DNA of 64,000 nt. Source: Modicisalibacter muralis. GTDB lineage: Bacteria > Pseudomonadota > Gammaproteobacteria > Pseudomonadales > Halomonadaceae. How positions within the stretch are numbered: position 1 is the first letter of the stretch; the number at the start of each line of letters is the position of its first letter. Position numbers and translations under genes: made by a program. The DNA is taken from NCBI RefSeq assembly GCF_900102945.1, contig NZ_FNGI01000007.1, forward strand, positions 124,001-188,000, read 5' to 3'. Under the pieces are notes generated by a model. It saw only the letters and a program-made list of their open reading frames with translations, ran no database searches and was not told the DNA's origin. Positions 34,743 to 43,082 of this stretch are shown one piece after another.

Positions 34743-35321
34743 TCAGGTTCTGCCCGAACTCTCGCCGGTGGCGATACCCCCAGCGATCAGGTGCGCCGTG
34801 CGCAGCGGCTCGGGAATGGTGCCGTTGATCGCCGTGTCGCGCAGCACCGCGGCGGCCTCCTCGCGGCTGAGACCCATGTGCTGCACATGAACGCCAGCCA
34901 GCGGCTCCATCGGGCCGAGACGCTCGACCAGCGCCCACTTACGCGCCCCGCCGGGGATGCGCTCGAGCAGCGCCCGGCGCATGGCACCCGGCTGCGGCGC
35001 GTGACGGGCGACCACCAGCACCGGGATGCCCAACGCGGCGTGTAGCCGGGGAACGTCGACCACATTGAAACCGGCCAGGGCGACGCCCTGCAGCAGCACG
35101 AGTTGCAGGTGCGCGGCGAATTTGGATTCGCTCACCAAGTGTGTCAGTACGCGCGTGCTGTTGACGCCATCACGGCGTACCTTACCCGAGATCACGCCCT
35201 CCAGCCGGGCATGGGAGAAGACCGCGCCGACAACGGGCACATCGCCGCGATGCGAACGCGCGAAGGGACAGTCGTCGAAGCCGACGATGTGCGAGAACGT
35301 CCTGGGCCGCGTAGAAGCCAT
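34743..35321 (-). CDS. DUF99-family protein (endonuclease dU family)
   Basis: A 192-residue protein with the DUF99 pattern: IVGFDDCPFAR near the start, DVPVVGAVFSHARLEGVISGK split over residues 27-47, a middle LLQGVALAGFNVVDVPRL and a late GIPVLVVARHAPQPGAM. The family is known mainly from archaea, where one member was linked to cleavage at deoxyuridine and named endonuclease dU; bacterial members are less common. The frame extends upstream to 35912, but that part is a shadow of the next gene; the ATG at 35321 lies two bases after the stop of that gene, so the two are co-transcribed. Confidence 0.75.
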   Translation of the reverse strand: MASTRPRTFSHIVGFDDCPFARSHRGDVPVVGAVFSHARLEGVISGKVRRDGVNSTRVLTHLVSESKFAAHLQLVLLQGVALAGFNVVDVPRLHAALGIPVLVVARHAPQPGAMRRALLERIPGGARKWALVERLGPMEPLAGVHVQHMGLSREEAAAVLRDTAINGTIPEPLRTAHLIAGGIATGESSGRT

Positions 35322-35323
35322 GT

Positions 35324-35935
35324 TCAGCGCTTGGCGGCCCGCAACCGTTGAAGACCGATAACCAGCAGATGCGTCGGCAGGTAAAGTGCCAGCGGCCAGC
35401 CGATCATCAATCCCAGCAAGTAGACGATTGGGTCGAGCGGTGTCTGGGATTGACCGAAAGGCCCCTGCACCCAGTTGATGTTGCGCTCGGGGTCGGTGAG
35501 CGCCAGGGAGAGCGGCAACACGAGCCAGGTCAACGCGATTTGCAGCCACAGGCCACGGCGATCGTAGCCTAGCTTGAATACCGCATAGACGGCGACCAGC
35601 GGCAGGACCAGGTGGAACAGCGAGAGCAGGCGAAAGCCGAGCGGCATTGCGGCATCGAACATGTATTCGGTGCCGCCGATCGGGTGGATGCCGGTGATCA
35701 GCGCGCTGCCCACGTCCACCGCCCAGAACACCCCCACCACGAACACCGCCAGCAACTGGGCGGAGATCAGCAGCCGATTCTCGGTCCACAACGCGATGAG
35801 AATCAGGAAACTGGCCAGGTCGCACAGCCAGAGGAAGTTCTGCCAGCCGAGCTTCCAGGCGTAGGCCGGCGCCCAGACGAGAACCCACAGCGTGAAGGCC
35901 AGCTTGAGCCACAGCGGCAAATAATGCGATGGCAT
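35324..35935 (-). CDS. Multi-pass membrane protein of unknown function
   Basis: A 203-residue protein with about six hydrophobic segments and short loops. The first half contains WLKLAFTLWVLVWAPAYAW and LCDLASFLILIALWTENRLL; the middle motif HPIGGTEYMFD is polar and may be functional. The chain ends in a basic tail (LQRLRAAKR). The ATG at 35935 with AAGGGAG upstream is preferred over 35971. It is followed directly by the DUF99 gene, two bases apart. I do not recognise the family. Confidence 0.75.
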   Translation of the reverse strand: MPSHYLPLWLKLAFTLWVLVWAPAYAWKLGWQNFLWLCDLASFLILIALWTENRLLISAQLLAVFVVGVFWAVDVGSALITGIHPIGGTEYMFDAAMPLGFRLLSLFHLVLPLVAVYAVFKLGYDRRGLWLQIALTWLVLPLSLALTDPERNINWVQGPFGQSQTPLDPIVYLLGLMIGWPLALYLPTHLLVIGLQRLRAAKR

Positions 35936-35984
35936 GGCGCTCCCTTGTTTGTTCGTTCGGCCCGGCGTCACTGACAGCGTAGCC

Positions 35985-37541
35985 TTATCCTTCGTCGCCG
36001 ATACCGTGACGCTTTAGCTTGTTGGCGATCGTGGTGTGCGAAACGCCCAGACGGCGCGCCAGCAGGCGGCTCGAGGGGTGCTCGGGGTACAGCGCGGCGA
36101 GCACGCGCTTTTCCACCTCACCGAGAATTTCGCCCAGCGAGCCATCGAGTTCGACACCGGCCAGGCCGGTGCTCCTTCCTACGTCCGGCATACGCAGATG
36201 AATGGCCTGCAGCTCGTTGCCTTCGCATAGCGAGACCGCCTGAAACAATACGTTCTCGAGTTGACGCACGTTGCCCGGCCATTGATAGGCGGTGAGTCGC
36301 GCCAGGGCGGCGTCCGAGAGCGCCGGCATCGTGCAGCCGATCTGTCGGGCGGCGCGGTCGATGAAGTGATTGGCAAGCTCGGCGATGCCGTCCAGGCAGT
36401 CGCGCAGCGGCGGAATGTGCACCGACAGCACATTGAGACGATGGTAGAGATCCTGGCGAAAATGACCTTCGGCGCACAACTGAGGCAGATCCTGCTGGGT
36501 GGCGCAGATCACCCGCACATCGAGATGCGTTTCCTCGTCGCTGCCCACACGACGAAAACCGCCATCCTGCAGAAAGCGCAGCAGCTTGACCTGCAGGCGC
36601 GGACTCATCTCGCCGACCTCATCGAGGAAGATCGTGCCCCCGGCGGTCAGCTCCAGCAGCCCCAGCTTGCCTTCCGGGCGCGCGCCCTCGAAGGCGCCCG
36701 GGGCATAACCGAACAGTTCGGTCTCGGCCATCGACTCAGGCAAACTGGCGCAGTTGAGCGCCATGAACGGCGCCTGGCCGCGCGGGCTGGCCAAGTGACA
36801 GGCGCGCGCCAACAGCTCCTTGCCGGTACCTGTCTCGCCCTCGATCAGTAGCGGCGCATCCAACGGTGCCATACGCCGTGCCTCGCGCACCACCGCGGCG
36901 AGGCGTGGGCTGGCCTGGAAGATCGCCTCGAAGCCGCGCAGTTCCTGACGTTGCACATGGTAGATGCGTTCACCGACACGGTCGGCACGGTGCAGTGTCA
37001 CCACCGCCCCGGCCAGCGAGGCGACGTCGTCCTTTTCAGTATGCAACGGCGCGATATCGGCAAGATAGATGGCATCCTTGAGGGTCAGCCGCAGGCCGTT
37101 GACGCGCGCATTGTTGCGCCGCACCAGGTCGGGCAAATCGATATCGTGAACGTAACGATCCAAGGATAGACCCGGCACTTCATCGACGCGTACACCGAGC
37201 ATCTGCCCCGCCGCGCGATTGGCGGCGACGATGCGCCCTTCCATATCGATCGACATCACCGGGTCGGAGAGCGACGACAGCAGCGCATCGAGCTCCAGAT
37301 GGCGGCGCTCGCTGGGCATCAGGCTGACCCGCTTGACGCTGAATACGCCGGGCACTTCCTCGAGCGTCGGCCTGAGCGTCGTCAACTGCGCATTGAGCAA
37401 ATGCGGCACGTGCAGATAAATGGTGTTGCCCTGGTCGCCGCCGACCTCGCCGCGCGACACGTTGAGGCCATAGTCGGCGAAGGGGGAAACGATATCGCGC
37501 AAAATGCCAATGCGGTTCTGACAGTGAAACTTGAGGCGCAT
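35985..37541 (-). CDS. tyrR: TyrR-type regulator of aromatic amino-acid genes
   Basis: A 518-residue regulator with the TyrR layout: an N-terminal ACT domain (MRLKFHCQNRIGILRDIVSPF), a PAS domain (residues about 80-190), an AAA+ domain with Walker A GETGTGKE and Walker B GGTIFLDEVGEM, and a C-terminal helix-turn-helix (SSRLLARRLGVSHTTIANKL). The sigma54-contact loop reads GAFEGA rather than GAFTGA, so it may act on sigma70 promoters like E. coli TyrR. Divergent from phhA, with TyrR-box-like sites between, so it probably activates the phenylalanine/tyrosine genes and represses itself. Confidence 0.92.
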   Translation of the reverse strand: MRLKFHCQNRIGILRDIVSPFADYGLNVSRGEVGGDQGNTIYLHVPHLLNAQLTTLRPTLEEVPGVFSVKRVSLMPSERRHLELDALLSSLSDPVMSIDMEGRIVAANRAAGQMLGVRVDEVPGLSLDRYVHDIDLPDLVRRNNARVNGLRLTLKDAIYLADIAPLHTEKDDVASLAGAVVTLHRADRVGERIYHVQRQELRGFEAIFQASPRLAAVVREARRMAPLDAPLLIEGETGTGKELLARACHLASPRGQAPFMALNCASLPESMAETELFGYAPGAFEGARPEGKLGLLELTAGGTIFLDEVGEMSPRLQVKLLRFLQDGGFRRVGSDEETHLDVRVICATQQDLPQLCAEGHFRQDLYHRLNVLSVHIPPLRDCLDGIAELANHFIDRAARQIGCTMPALSDAALARLTAYQWPGNVRQLENVLFQAVSLCEGNELQAIHLRMPDVGRSTGLAGVELDGSLGEILGEVEKRVLAALYPEHPSSRLLARRLGVSHTTIANKLKRHGIGDEG

Positions 37542-37606
37542 GATCAGGCCCAACGATGAAGTAGAGAACGACACACGGAATAAGCGTCACATCAGCGTGA
37601 CCCATC

Positions 37607-37624
37607 TGTAAAATTAACGTGACA
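37607..37624. promoter_or_regulatory. Weak TyrR-box-like site near tyrR
   Basis: TGTAAA-N6-GTGACA matches one half of the TGTAAA-N6-TTTACA box perfectly and the other at four of six positions. It lies 66 bp before the tyrR start. Confidence 0.35.
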
Positions 37625-37689
37625 CCGGCCTACCGTTCAATGTCGAAACACCGGCTTATGGGGATTTTCGAGCGACTGACACCGGCTAT

Positions 37690-37707
37690 CGTAAAGAAAA
37701 AATTACA
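37690..37707. promoter_or_regulatory. TyrR box in the tyrR-phhA intergenic region
   Basis: CGTAAA-GAAAAA-ATTACA matches the TyrR consensus TGTAAA-N6-TTTACA at ten of twelve fixed positions with exact spacing. It lies 126 bp upstream of phhA, a normal distance for activation. Confidence 0.6.
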
Positions 37708-37832
37708 CTCAAATGCCAATGACAGGACCCTTTTCTCGTTTGCCCCCCCTTTCACGGCGTGAACGCCACCCTATGCTTAACAGCATACTTAGGTCATAGG
37801 CGGCCATAAGCACTGCATATTGGGAGCCCGAC

Positions 37833-38645
37833 ATGAACAATCAGAGCGCCAAGAAGCCAACCAAGTACCAGGCCCACCAGCCGGATGCCGACGGTATCAT
37901 CCACTACAGCGATACCGAGAATGCCACCTGGCAGGCGCTGATGCGTCGTCAGATGGAAGTCATCGAAGGGCGTGTCTGTCAGGAATACCTCGATGGCCTC
38001 GAGCGTTTGGCGCTGCCCGAGGATCGCATTCCCCAACTCGCCGACGTCGACCGTGTGCTGCTGGAAGCCACCGGCTGGCAGACCGCCCAGGTGCCGGCGC
38101 TGATTCCCTTCAACACCTTCTTCGAGTTGCTGGCCAATCGTCGCTTCCCGGTGGCGACGTTCATCCGCACCCCGGAAGAAATGGATTACCTGCAGGAGCC
38201 GGATATCTTCCATGAGATATTCGGCCATTGCCCGATGCTGACCAATCCGTCGTTCGCCGAGTTCACCGCGACCTACGGCAGGCTGGGGCTCGCCGCTAGC
38301 AAGGAAGAACGCGTCTATCTGGCACGGCTGTACTGGATGACCGTCGAGTTCGGGCTGGTCGACACTCCTCAAGGGCGGCGCATCTACGGCGGTGGAATCA
38401 TTTCCTCGCCGAAGGAAACCTTCCACGCGCTTTCCGAGGTGCCAACACACTACCCCTTCGACCCCATCGACGCGCTGCGCACGCCCTATCGCATCGATAT
38501 CCTGCAGCCGCTGTACTATGTAATCGACGGCCTGAACAGGCTGCACGACCTGGCCGAACAGGACATCATGGCCATGGCCCACGAGGCCATGAAACTCGGT
38601 TTGTTCGAACCTACCTTCGAGCCCAAGAAAGCCGCCAACGCCTAA
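37833..38645 (+). CDS. phhA: Phenylalanine 4-hydroxylase
   Basis: A 270-residue monomeric, iron- and tetrahydropterin-dependent hydroxylase converting phenylalanine to tyrosine. The iron ligands are in HEIFGHCP and the downstream glutamate in YWMTVEFGLVD; ALIPFNTFFELL and IYGGGIISSPKE are family blocks around the active site. Length matches bacterial PhhA (about 262-300). GGGAG precedes the ATG. It is the first gene of phhA-phhB-aminotransferase, divergent from tyrR. Confidence 0.96.
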   Translation: MNNQSAKKPTKYQAHQPDADGIIHYSDTENATWQALMRRQMEVIEGRVCQEYLDGLERLALPEDRIPQLADVDRVLLEATGWQTAQVPALIPFNTFFELLANRRFPVATFIRTPEEMDYLQEPDIFHEIFGHCPMLTNPSFAEFTATYGRLGLAASKEERVYLARLYWMTVEFGLVDTPQGRRIYGGGIISSPKETFHALSEVPTHYPFDPIDALRTPYRIDILQPLYYVIDGLNRLHDLAEQDIMAMAHEAMKLGLFEPTFEPKKAANA

Positions 38646-38701
38646 GCTAGACCTCAGCTAAAATAGCTACGGCATTTTATTTCAAGACAAGGAGTCCATT
38701 G

Positions 38702-39040
38702 ATGAGCCATCTTTCCGAACAGCCCTGCGAAGCCTGCGGTTGGGACGCACCGCAAGTCACCAGCGCCGAGATCGACGAACTCAAGCCAGGCATACCCGAG
38801 TGGCAGATCGTCGAGCGCGATGGCATCATGCAGTTGGAGCGAGTCTTCAAGTTCCGCAACTTCAAGCAGGCCCTTGCCTTCACCAACCGGGTCGGTGAAA
38901 TCGCCGAGGAAGCAGGCCATCATCCGGCGCTGCTCACCGAGTGGGGGAAAACCACCGTGACCTGGTGGTCCCACGAAATGAAGGGCCTGCACAAGAACGA
39001 TTTCATCCTGGCCGCCAGAACCGACGAGGTAGCAGAGTAA
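38702..39040 (+). CDS. phhB: Pterin-4a-carbinolamine dehydratase
   Basis: A 112-residue enzyme that regenerates the pterin cofactor used by PhhA. The active-site histidines lie in [20 protein letters not shown] (residues about 70-90), followed by [23 protein letters not shown] lies before the ATG at 38702; a TTG directly before it is unlikely to be used. It ends one base before the aminotransferase ATG, so it is translationally coupled. Confidence 0.95.
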   Translation: MSHLSEQPCEACGWDAPQVTSAEIDELKPGIPEWQIVERDGIMQLERVFKFRNFKQALAFTNRVGEIAEEAGHHPALLTEWGKTTVTWWSHEMKGLHKNDFILAARTDEVAE

Positions 39041-39041
39041 A

Positions 39042-40232
39042 ATGTTCGAGCAGATTGAGCGCGTGCCCGGGGATGCCATCCTCGGACTTATCGAGGCCTT
39101 CAACAAGGATACCAATCCCCAGAAGGTCGATCTCGGTGTCGGTGTCTATCGCGATGCCCACGGCAACACGCCGATCATGCGAGCCGTCAAGCAAGCCGAG
39201 GCTCTGCTGCTGAAGAACGAAATTACCAAGAGCTACATCGGCTCGCACGGCGACCCGCGCTACGGCCAGGTCATCCTGCCAATGGTGCTGGGCGAAGATT
39301 CGCCGGTGCTGGCCGAGAAACGCGTCAGTGCCACCCAGTCACCGGGTGGCACCGGCGCACTGCGCCTGGCGGCGGATTTCATCAAGACCAATCTGCCCGG
39401 CAAGGGCATCTGGGTCTCCGACCCGACCTGGCCCAATCATCTGGGCATTTTCCAGGCCGCCGGAATCCCGCTGCATAAATATCCTTACGTCGATGCCGAG
39501 AACCGCCTCGATTTCGACGGCATGATTGCAGCGATTGCCAAGATTCCACACGGCGATGTCGTGGTATTGCATGCCTGCTGCCACAACCCGTCCGGCTTCG
39601 ATCTCTCCAAGGATCAGTGGAAGAAAGTGCTGGAAGTGGTCAGGGAGCGTGATTTGCTGCCGCTGGTCGATTTCGCCTATCAGGGCTTCGGCGACGGGCT
39701 CGAAGAAGACGCCTACGGCGCCCGACTGATGGCCGAGAGCCTCGACGAAGTGCTGATCACCAGCTCCTGCTCGAAGAACTTCGGCATCTATCGCGAGCGC
39801 ACCGGCTGCTTGATCGCCATCGCCAAGAATACCGAGCAGATGGAAAACATCCGCTCGCAGATGGCGATTGTCGCCCGCGAGAATTACTCCAACCCGCCGG
39901 CGCACGGCAGCGCCATCGTCTGCGAAATTCTCACCTCGGCCGAGCTGGCGGCGGTGTGGCGCGACGAGTTGACCGAGATGCGCGATCGCATCAACGGCCT
40001 GCGCCGCGACTTCGTCGATGCACTCAAGCCCTACGGGCTGGATGCGCAATTCGCACACATTGCCGAACAGCGCGGCATGTTCTCCTACACCGGCCTCAAG
40101 CCGGACCAGGTCGATCACCTGCGCGACGAATTCGGCATTTACATGGTCCGCTCCGGCCGTGCCAACGTCGCCGGCCTGGCGAGCGAGAACCTGCCCTACG
40201 TGGCCAAGGCGATCGCCTCCGCCGTCAAGTAG
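39042..40232 (+). CDS. tyrB: Aromatic amino-acid aminotransferase
   Basis: A 396-residue class I PLP aminotransferase. The PLP lysine is in SSCSKNFGIYRERTG; HACCHNPSGFDLS and the C-terminal arginine in YMVRSGRANVAGL are typical of the aspartate/tyrosine aminotransferase group. It transaminates tyrosine to 4-hydroxyphenylpyruvate for HppD. Position in the phh operon (phhC in Pseudomonas) supports aromatic specificity, although sequence alone cannot separate it from an aspartate aminotransferase. Confidence 0.9.
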   Translation: MFEQIERVPGDAILGLIEAFNKDTNPQKVDLGVGVYRDAHGNTPIMRAVKQAEALLLKNEITKSYIGSHGDPRYGQVILPMVLGEDSPVLAEKRVSATQSPGGTGALRLAADFIKTNLPGKGIWVSDPTWPNHLGIFQAAGIPLHKYPYVDAENRLDFDGMIAAIAKIPHGDVVVLHACCHNPSGFDLSKDQWKKVLEVVRERDLLPLVDFAYQGFGDGLEEDAYGARLMAESLDEVLITSSCSKNFGIYRERTGCLIAIAKNTEQMENIRSQMAIVARENYSNPPAHGSAIVCEILTSAELAAVWRDELTEMRDRINGLRRDFVDALKPYGLDAQFAHIAEQRGMFSYTGLKPDQVDHLRDEFGIYMVRSGRANVAGLASENLPYVAKAIASAVK

Positions 40233-40257
40233 GCGAGCGTATCGCATGCTAGCTTTC

Positions 40258-40282
40258 AAACGCCCGGCTCGCCCGGGCGTTT
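40258..40282 (+). terminator. Terminator after the phh operon
   Basis: A perfect 10-bp stem, AAACGCCCGG / CCGGGCGTTT, with a CTCGC loop and a short T-run. Confidence 0.75.
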
Positions 40283-40322
40283 GTCGTTATCCCCTGACGT
40301 TCGCAATGCAGCAGGAGCCGTC

Positions 40323-41603
40323 ATGGCCGAGCGAGTCACGATCATCGGCGCCGGTATTACTGGCTTGACCAGCGCGCTGGCGCTTCTCGAAGCCGGCTGC
40401 CAAGTACGTATCATCGACCCCGAGCCACCCGGCAGCGGCACCAGCGCCGCCAACGGTGGCCAGCTGTCGTGGGCCTTCGTCGCCCCGCTCGCCGAGCCCG
40501 GCGTGTTGCCTCAGTTGCCTGGCTGGCTGACCCACGCCGATAGCCCGATCCGCTGGGTACCGCGACTCGACCCCGCGCTGCCCGCCTGGGGGCTGGCCTT
40601 CCTGCGTGCCTGCACGCGGCAGCGAGCCCGCGCTACTACCACCGCCTTGCTCGAACTGGCTGCACTGGGAAAACCGCAACTTGACGATTGGCGCACGCGC
40701 CTGGGACTCGACTTCGACTGGCGTGCCAACGGCAAGCTGGTGGTCTATCGCGACGCCGGAGCGCTGGAGAAGGCGCGCAGGCAGGCAGCCTTCCAGCGCG
40801 AGCTGGGCGTGGAACAGGAGATACTCGACCGTGGCGCCCTGCTCGAACGCGAGCCAGGACTCGAGCGCCATCGCAACTCACTGGTCGGCGCGGTATGGAC
40901 GCCAGGCGAGGAGGTCGGCGACTGCGCGAAGTTCTGCCGTGGCGTGGCAAGCCACCTGGAAAACCACGGCGTGAGCATCGAGCGCCGTCGCATCACACGC
41001 CTGGAAAGCGAAGCCGGCCGGCTTACTGCCTGGCATTTCAGCGATGGCGAGCGCCAGCAACGCGCCGCCAACGAGACGCTGATCGTTGCCGCCGGCCTGG
41101 CTAGTCGTGCCCTGCTCGCCCCGCTGGGTATTCGCCTGCCGCTCTACCCGCTCAAGGGCTATAGCCTGACCGTGGATCTCGATGCCGATGAACGACTCTT
41201 CGACACCAGCGTGACCGACGCCGCACGCAAGGTCGTCTACGCCCGCCTAGGGAGCGGCTCGAACGGCGGCCGCCTGCGCATCGCCGGTATCGCCGATCTC
41301 GACGGCTGGCAGGCCCGGCCACGCGCCTCGCGCGTGGAAATGCTCAAGCGCCAGGCCAGCGAGTTCCTGCCCGATCAGGCCTCGCGCATTCAAGCGACCG
41401 ACGCCTGGACCGGCCTGCGCCCGGCCACCCCCGATGGCCGCCCGCGCCTCGGCCCAACCGACATCGACGGGTTGTGGATCAACACCGGCCATGGCGCGTT
41501 GGGCTGGACACTGGCGCCGGGTTCGGCGCTGGCGACCGCTCAGGCACTGAGCAAGCGAGACATCCAGGCACTGACCAAATTCAGGCTATCCGCTACGGGT
41601 TAG
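40323..41603 (+). CDS. FAD-dependent D-amino-acid dehydrogenase-like oxidoreductase
   Basis: A 426-residue DAO-fold flavoprotein: VTIIGAGITGLTSALALLEAG at the start, GTSAANGGQLSWAFV after it, a central domain, and TGHGALGWTLAPGS at the C-terminus, the same end motif as DadA. It is a divergent paralogue of the adjacent DadA. The ATG at 40323 has AGGAG upstream; the frame runs on to 40281, inside the terminator stem. It probably oxidises D-amino acids or a related imino/amino acid; the substrate is unknown. It is convergent with dadA across a terminator. Confidence 0.85.
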   Translation: MAERVTIIGAGITGLTSALALLEAGCQVRIIDPEPPGSGTSAANGGQLSWAFVAPLAEPGVLPQLPGWLTHADSPIRWVPRLDPALPAWGLAFLRACTRQRARATTTALLELAALGKPQLDDWRTRLGLDFDWRANGKLVVYRDAGALEKARRQAAFQRELGVEQEILDRGALLEREPGLERHRNSLVGAVWTPGEEVGDCAKFCRGVASHLENHGVSIERRRITRLESEAGRLTAWHFSDGERQQRAANETLIVAAGLASRALLAPLGIRLPLYPLKGYSLTVDLDADERLFDTSVTDAARKVVYARLGSGSNGGRLRIAGIADLDGWQARPRASRVEMLKRQASEFLPDQASRIQATDAWTGLRPATPDGRPRLGPTDIDGLWINTGHGALGWTLAPGSALATAQALSKRDIQALTKFRLSATG

Positions 41604-41619
41604 AGTCATTAATCATCAA

Positions 41620-41645
41620 AAAAGGCGCTCATCGGAGCGCCTTTT
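41620..41645. terminator. Bidirectional terminator between two D-amino-acid dehydrogenase genes
   Basis: A perfect 11-bp stem, AAAAGGCGCTC / GAGCGCCTTTT, with an ATCG loop. A and T runs flank it for both strands. Confidence 0.9.
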
Positions 41646-41661
41646 GGCTATTTACCAGCAA

Positions 41662-42921
41662 TCACGCCGCGTAGCGACCGATATCCAGGCCATTCGGATC
41701 GATGGCGGGCCGCCGCCCGGCCATCAGATCGGCGAGCAGGTGACCGCTGCCGCAGCTCATCGTCCAACCCAGCGTGCCATGGCCGGTGTTGAGCCACAGA
41801 TTGCTGTATTTGGTGCCACCGATGATCGGCGTGGAATCCGGGGTCATCGGGCGCAGACCGGCCCAGAACTCGGCCTTGGCGACATCACCGCCCTCGGGGA
41901 AGACGTCGTGCACCACCATGCTGATGGTGGCGCGGCGCTTCTCGAGCAGGCTCAGATCGTAGGATGCCAGTTCGGCGGTGCCACCGACGCGGATACGGTC
42001 GTCGAAGCGCGAGATCGCCACCTTGAAGGTTTCGTCCATCACAGTGGACTGCGGCGCGCCGCCGTCGTCGGTCACCGGCACGGTCAGGCTGTAGCCCTTG
42101 ACCGGGTAGATCGGCAGGCGAATGTCGAGGTCCTTGACCAGAAACGGCGAGAAACTGCCCATGCACACCACGTAAGCGTCGGCGGTCAGTTCGCCAGCCG
42201 AGGTGATCACCCCATCGATGCGGTCGCCCTGACGCTTCAGGCGCTGAATCTCGACGTTGAAGCGAAACTCGACGCCGAGCCGGTCGCGGCAGTAGTCGGC
42301 GAGGCGATTGGTGAACAGGTGGCAATCACCGGTCTGGTCGTCGGGCAGGTGCAGGCCACCGACGAACTTGCCGGGCACGCGCATCAGTGCCGGCTCGACG
42401 TTCTTGATCTCCTCGGCATTGAGCAGCGTGTGGCGCACGCCACACTGCGCGAGCACCTTCATGTCCTTGGCGATCGCCTCGACCTGGCTGTCGGAGCGGA
42501 ACAGCTGCAACAGGCCGCGCTGCCGATCCTCATAGCGAATGCCGGTAGCATCGCGCAATTCATTGATGCAGGCACGGCTGTACTCGGCCACGCGCACCAT
42601 GCGCTCCTTGTTGACGGCATAGCGCTCGGCGGTGCAGTTGTTGAACATCTGCATCATGAAGCGCGCCATGGTCGGGTCCATGCGCGGCTGGATCTTCAAC
42701 GGGGCGTGTTCCTGGAACATCCACTTGACGGCCTTTTGCGGAATACCCGGCGCCGCCCAGGGCGATGAAAAACCGAATGACACCTGGCCGGCATTGCCGT
42801 AGCTGGTTTCCATGGCCGGCGATGGTTGGCGATCCACCACCGTGACCTCGTGCCCTTGCATGGCCAGATAATAGGCGCTGGTGACCCCCACGACGCCGCT
42901 GCCAAGAACCAGTACTTTCAT
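41662..42921 (-). CDS. dadA: D-amino-acid dehydrogenase small subunit type
   Basis: A 419-residue FAD protein matching DadA along its full length. It starts [18 protein letters not shown], has [21 protein letters not shown] split over the FAD-covering loop, and ends [23 protein letters not shown]. It oxidises D-alanine and other D-amino acids to keto acids, passing electrons to the respiratory chain at the inner membrane. GGGGAG precedes the ATG. No alanine racemase (dadX) lies next to it. The upstream gap is unusually AT-rich. Confidence 0.93.
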   Translation of the reverse strand: MKVLVLGSGVVGVTSAYYLAMQGHEVTVVDRQPSPAMETSYGNAGQVSFGFSSPWAAPGIPQKAVKWMFQEHAPLKIQPRMDPTMARFMMQMFNNCTAERYAVNKERMVRVAEYSRACINELRDATGIRYEDRQRGLLQLFRSDSQVEAIAKDMKVLAQCGVRHTLLNAEEIKNVEPALMRVPGKFVGGLHLPDDQTGDCHLFTNRLADYCRDRLGVEFRFNVEIQRLKRQGDRIDGVITSAGELTADAYVVCMGSFSPFLVKDLDIRLPIYPVKGYSLTVPVTDDGGAPQSTVMDETFKVAISRFDDRIRVGGTAELASYDLSLLEKRRATISMVVHDVFPEGGDVAKAEFWAGLRPMTPDSTPIIGGTKYSNLWLNTGHGTLGWTMSCGSGHLLADLMAGRRPAIDPNGLDIGRYAA

Positions 42922-42984
42922 TGCCCGTCTCCCCGCCGATTGTGCCTTTGAGCATCTGGCGTCGATCGCCAGTTCGGAGGCGAG

Positions 42985-43082
42985 TATAGGAGGTTAAATC
43001 TAGTTTTTTATACTGAAAAATATATAATTATTTTTATTAAAAACTAAATATATATAAAAAATCATTAATAATTTTTATATTC
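42985..43082. other. Very AT-rich patch between dadA and the MATE gene
   Basis: Roughly 90 bases made almost only of A and T in an otherwise GC-rich region, upstream of dadA and at the 3' end of the MATE gene. It has multiple TATA-like words and no open frame. It may hold the dadA promoter with an UP-like or nucleoid-protein binding region. Confidence 0.6.

Noticed and set aside
35322-35912. N-terminal extension of the DUF99 frame
   Set aside because: It lies antiphase inside the membrane protein gene; DUF99 similarity begins only after the ATG at 35321.
37740-37832. Sigma54 (-24/-12) promoter before phhA
   Set aside because: The best GG...GC pair has 11 bases between instead of 10, and the TyrR loop is not GAFTGA.
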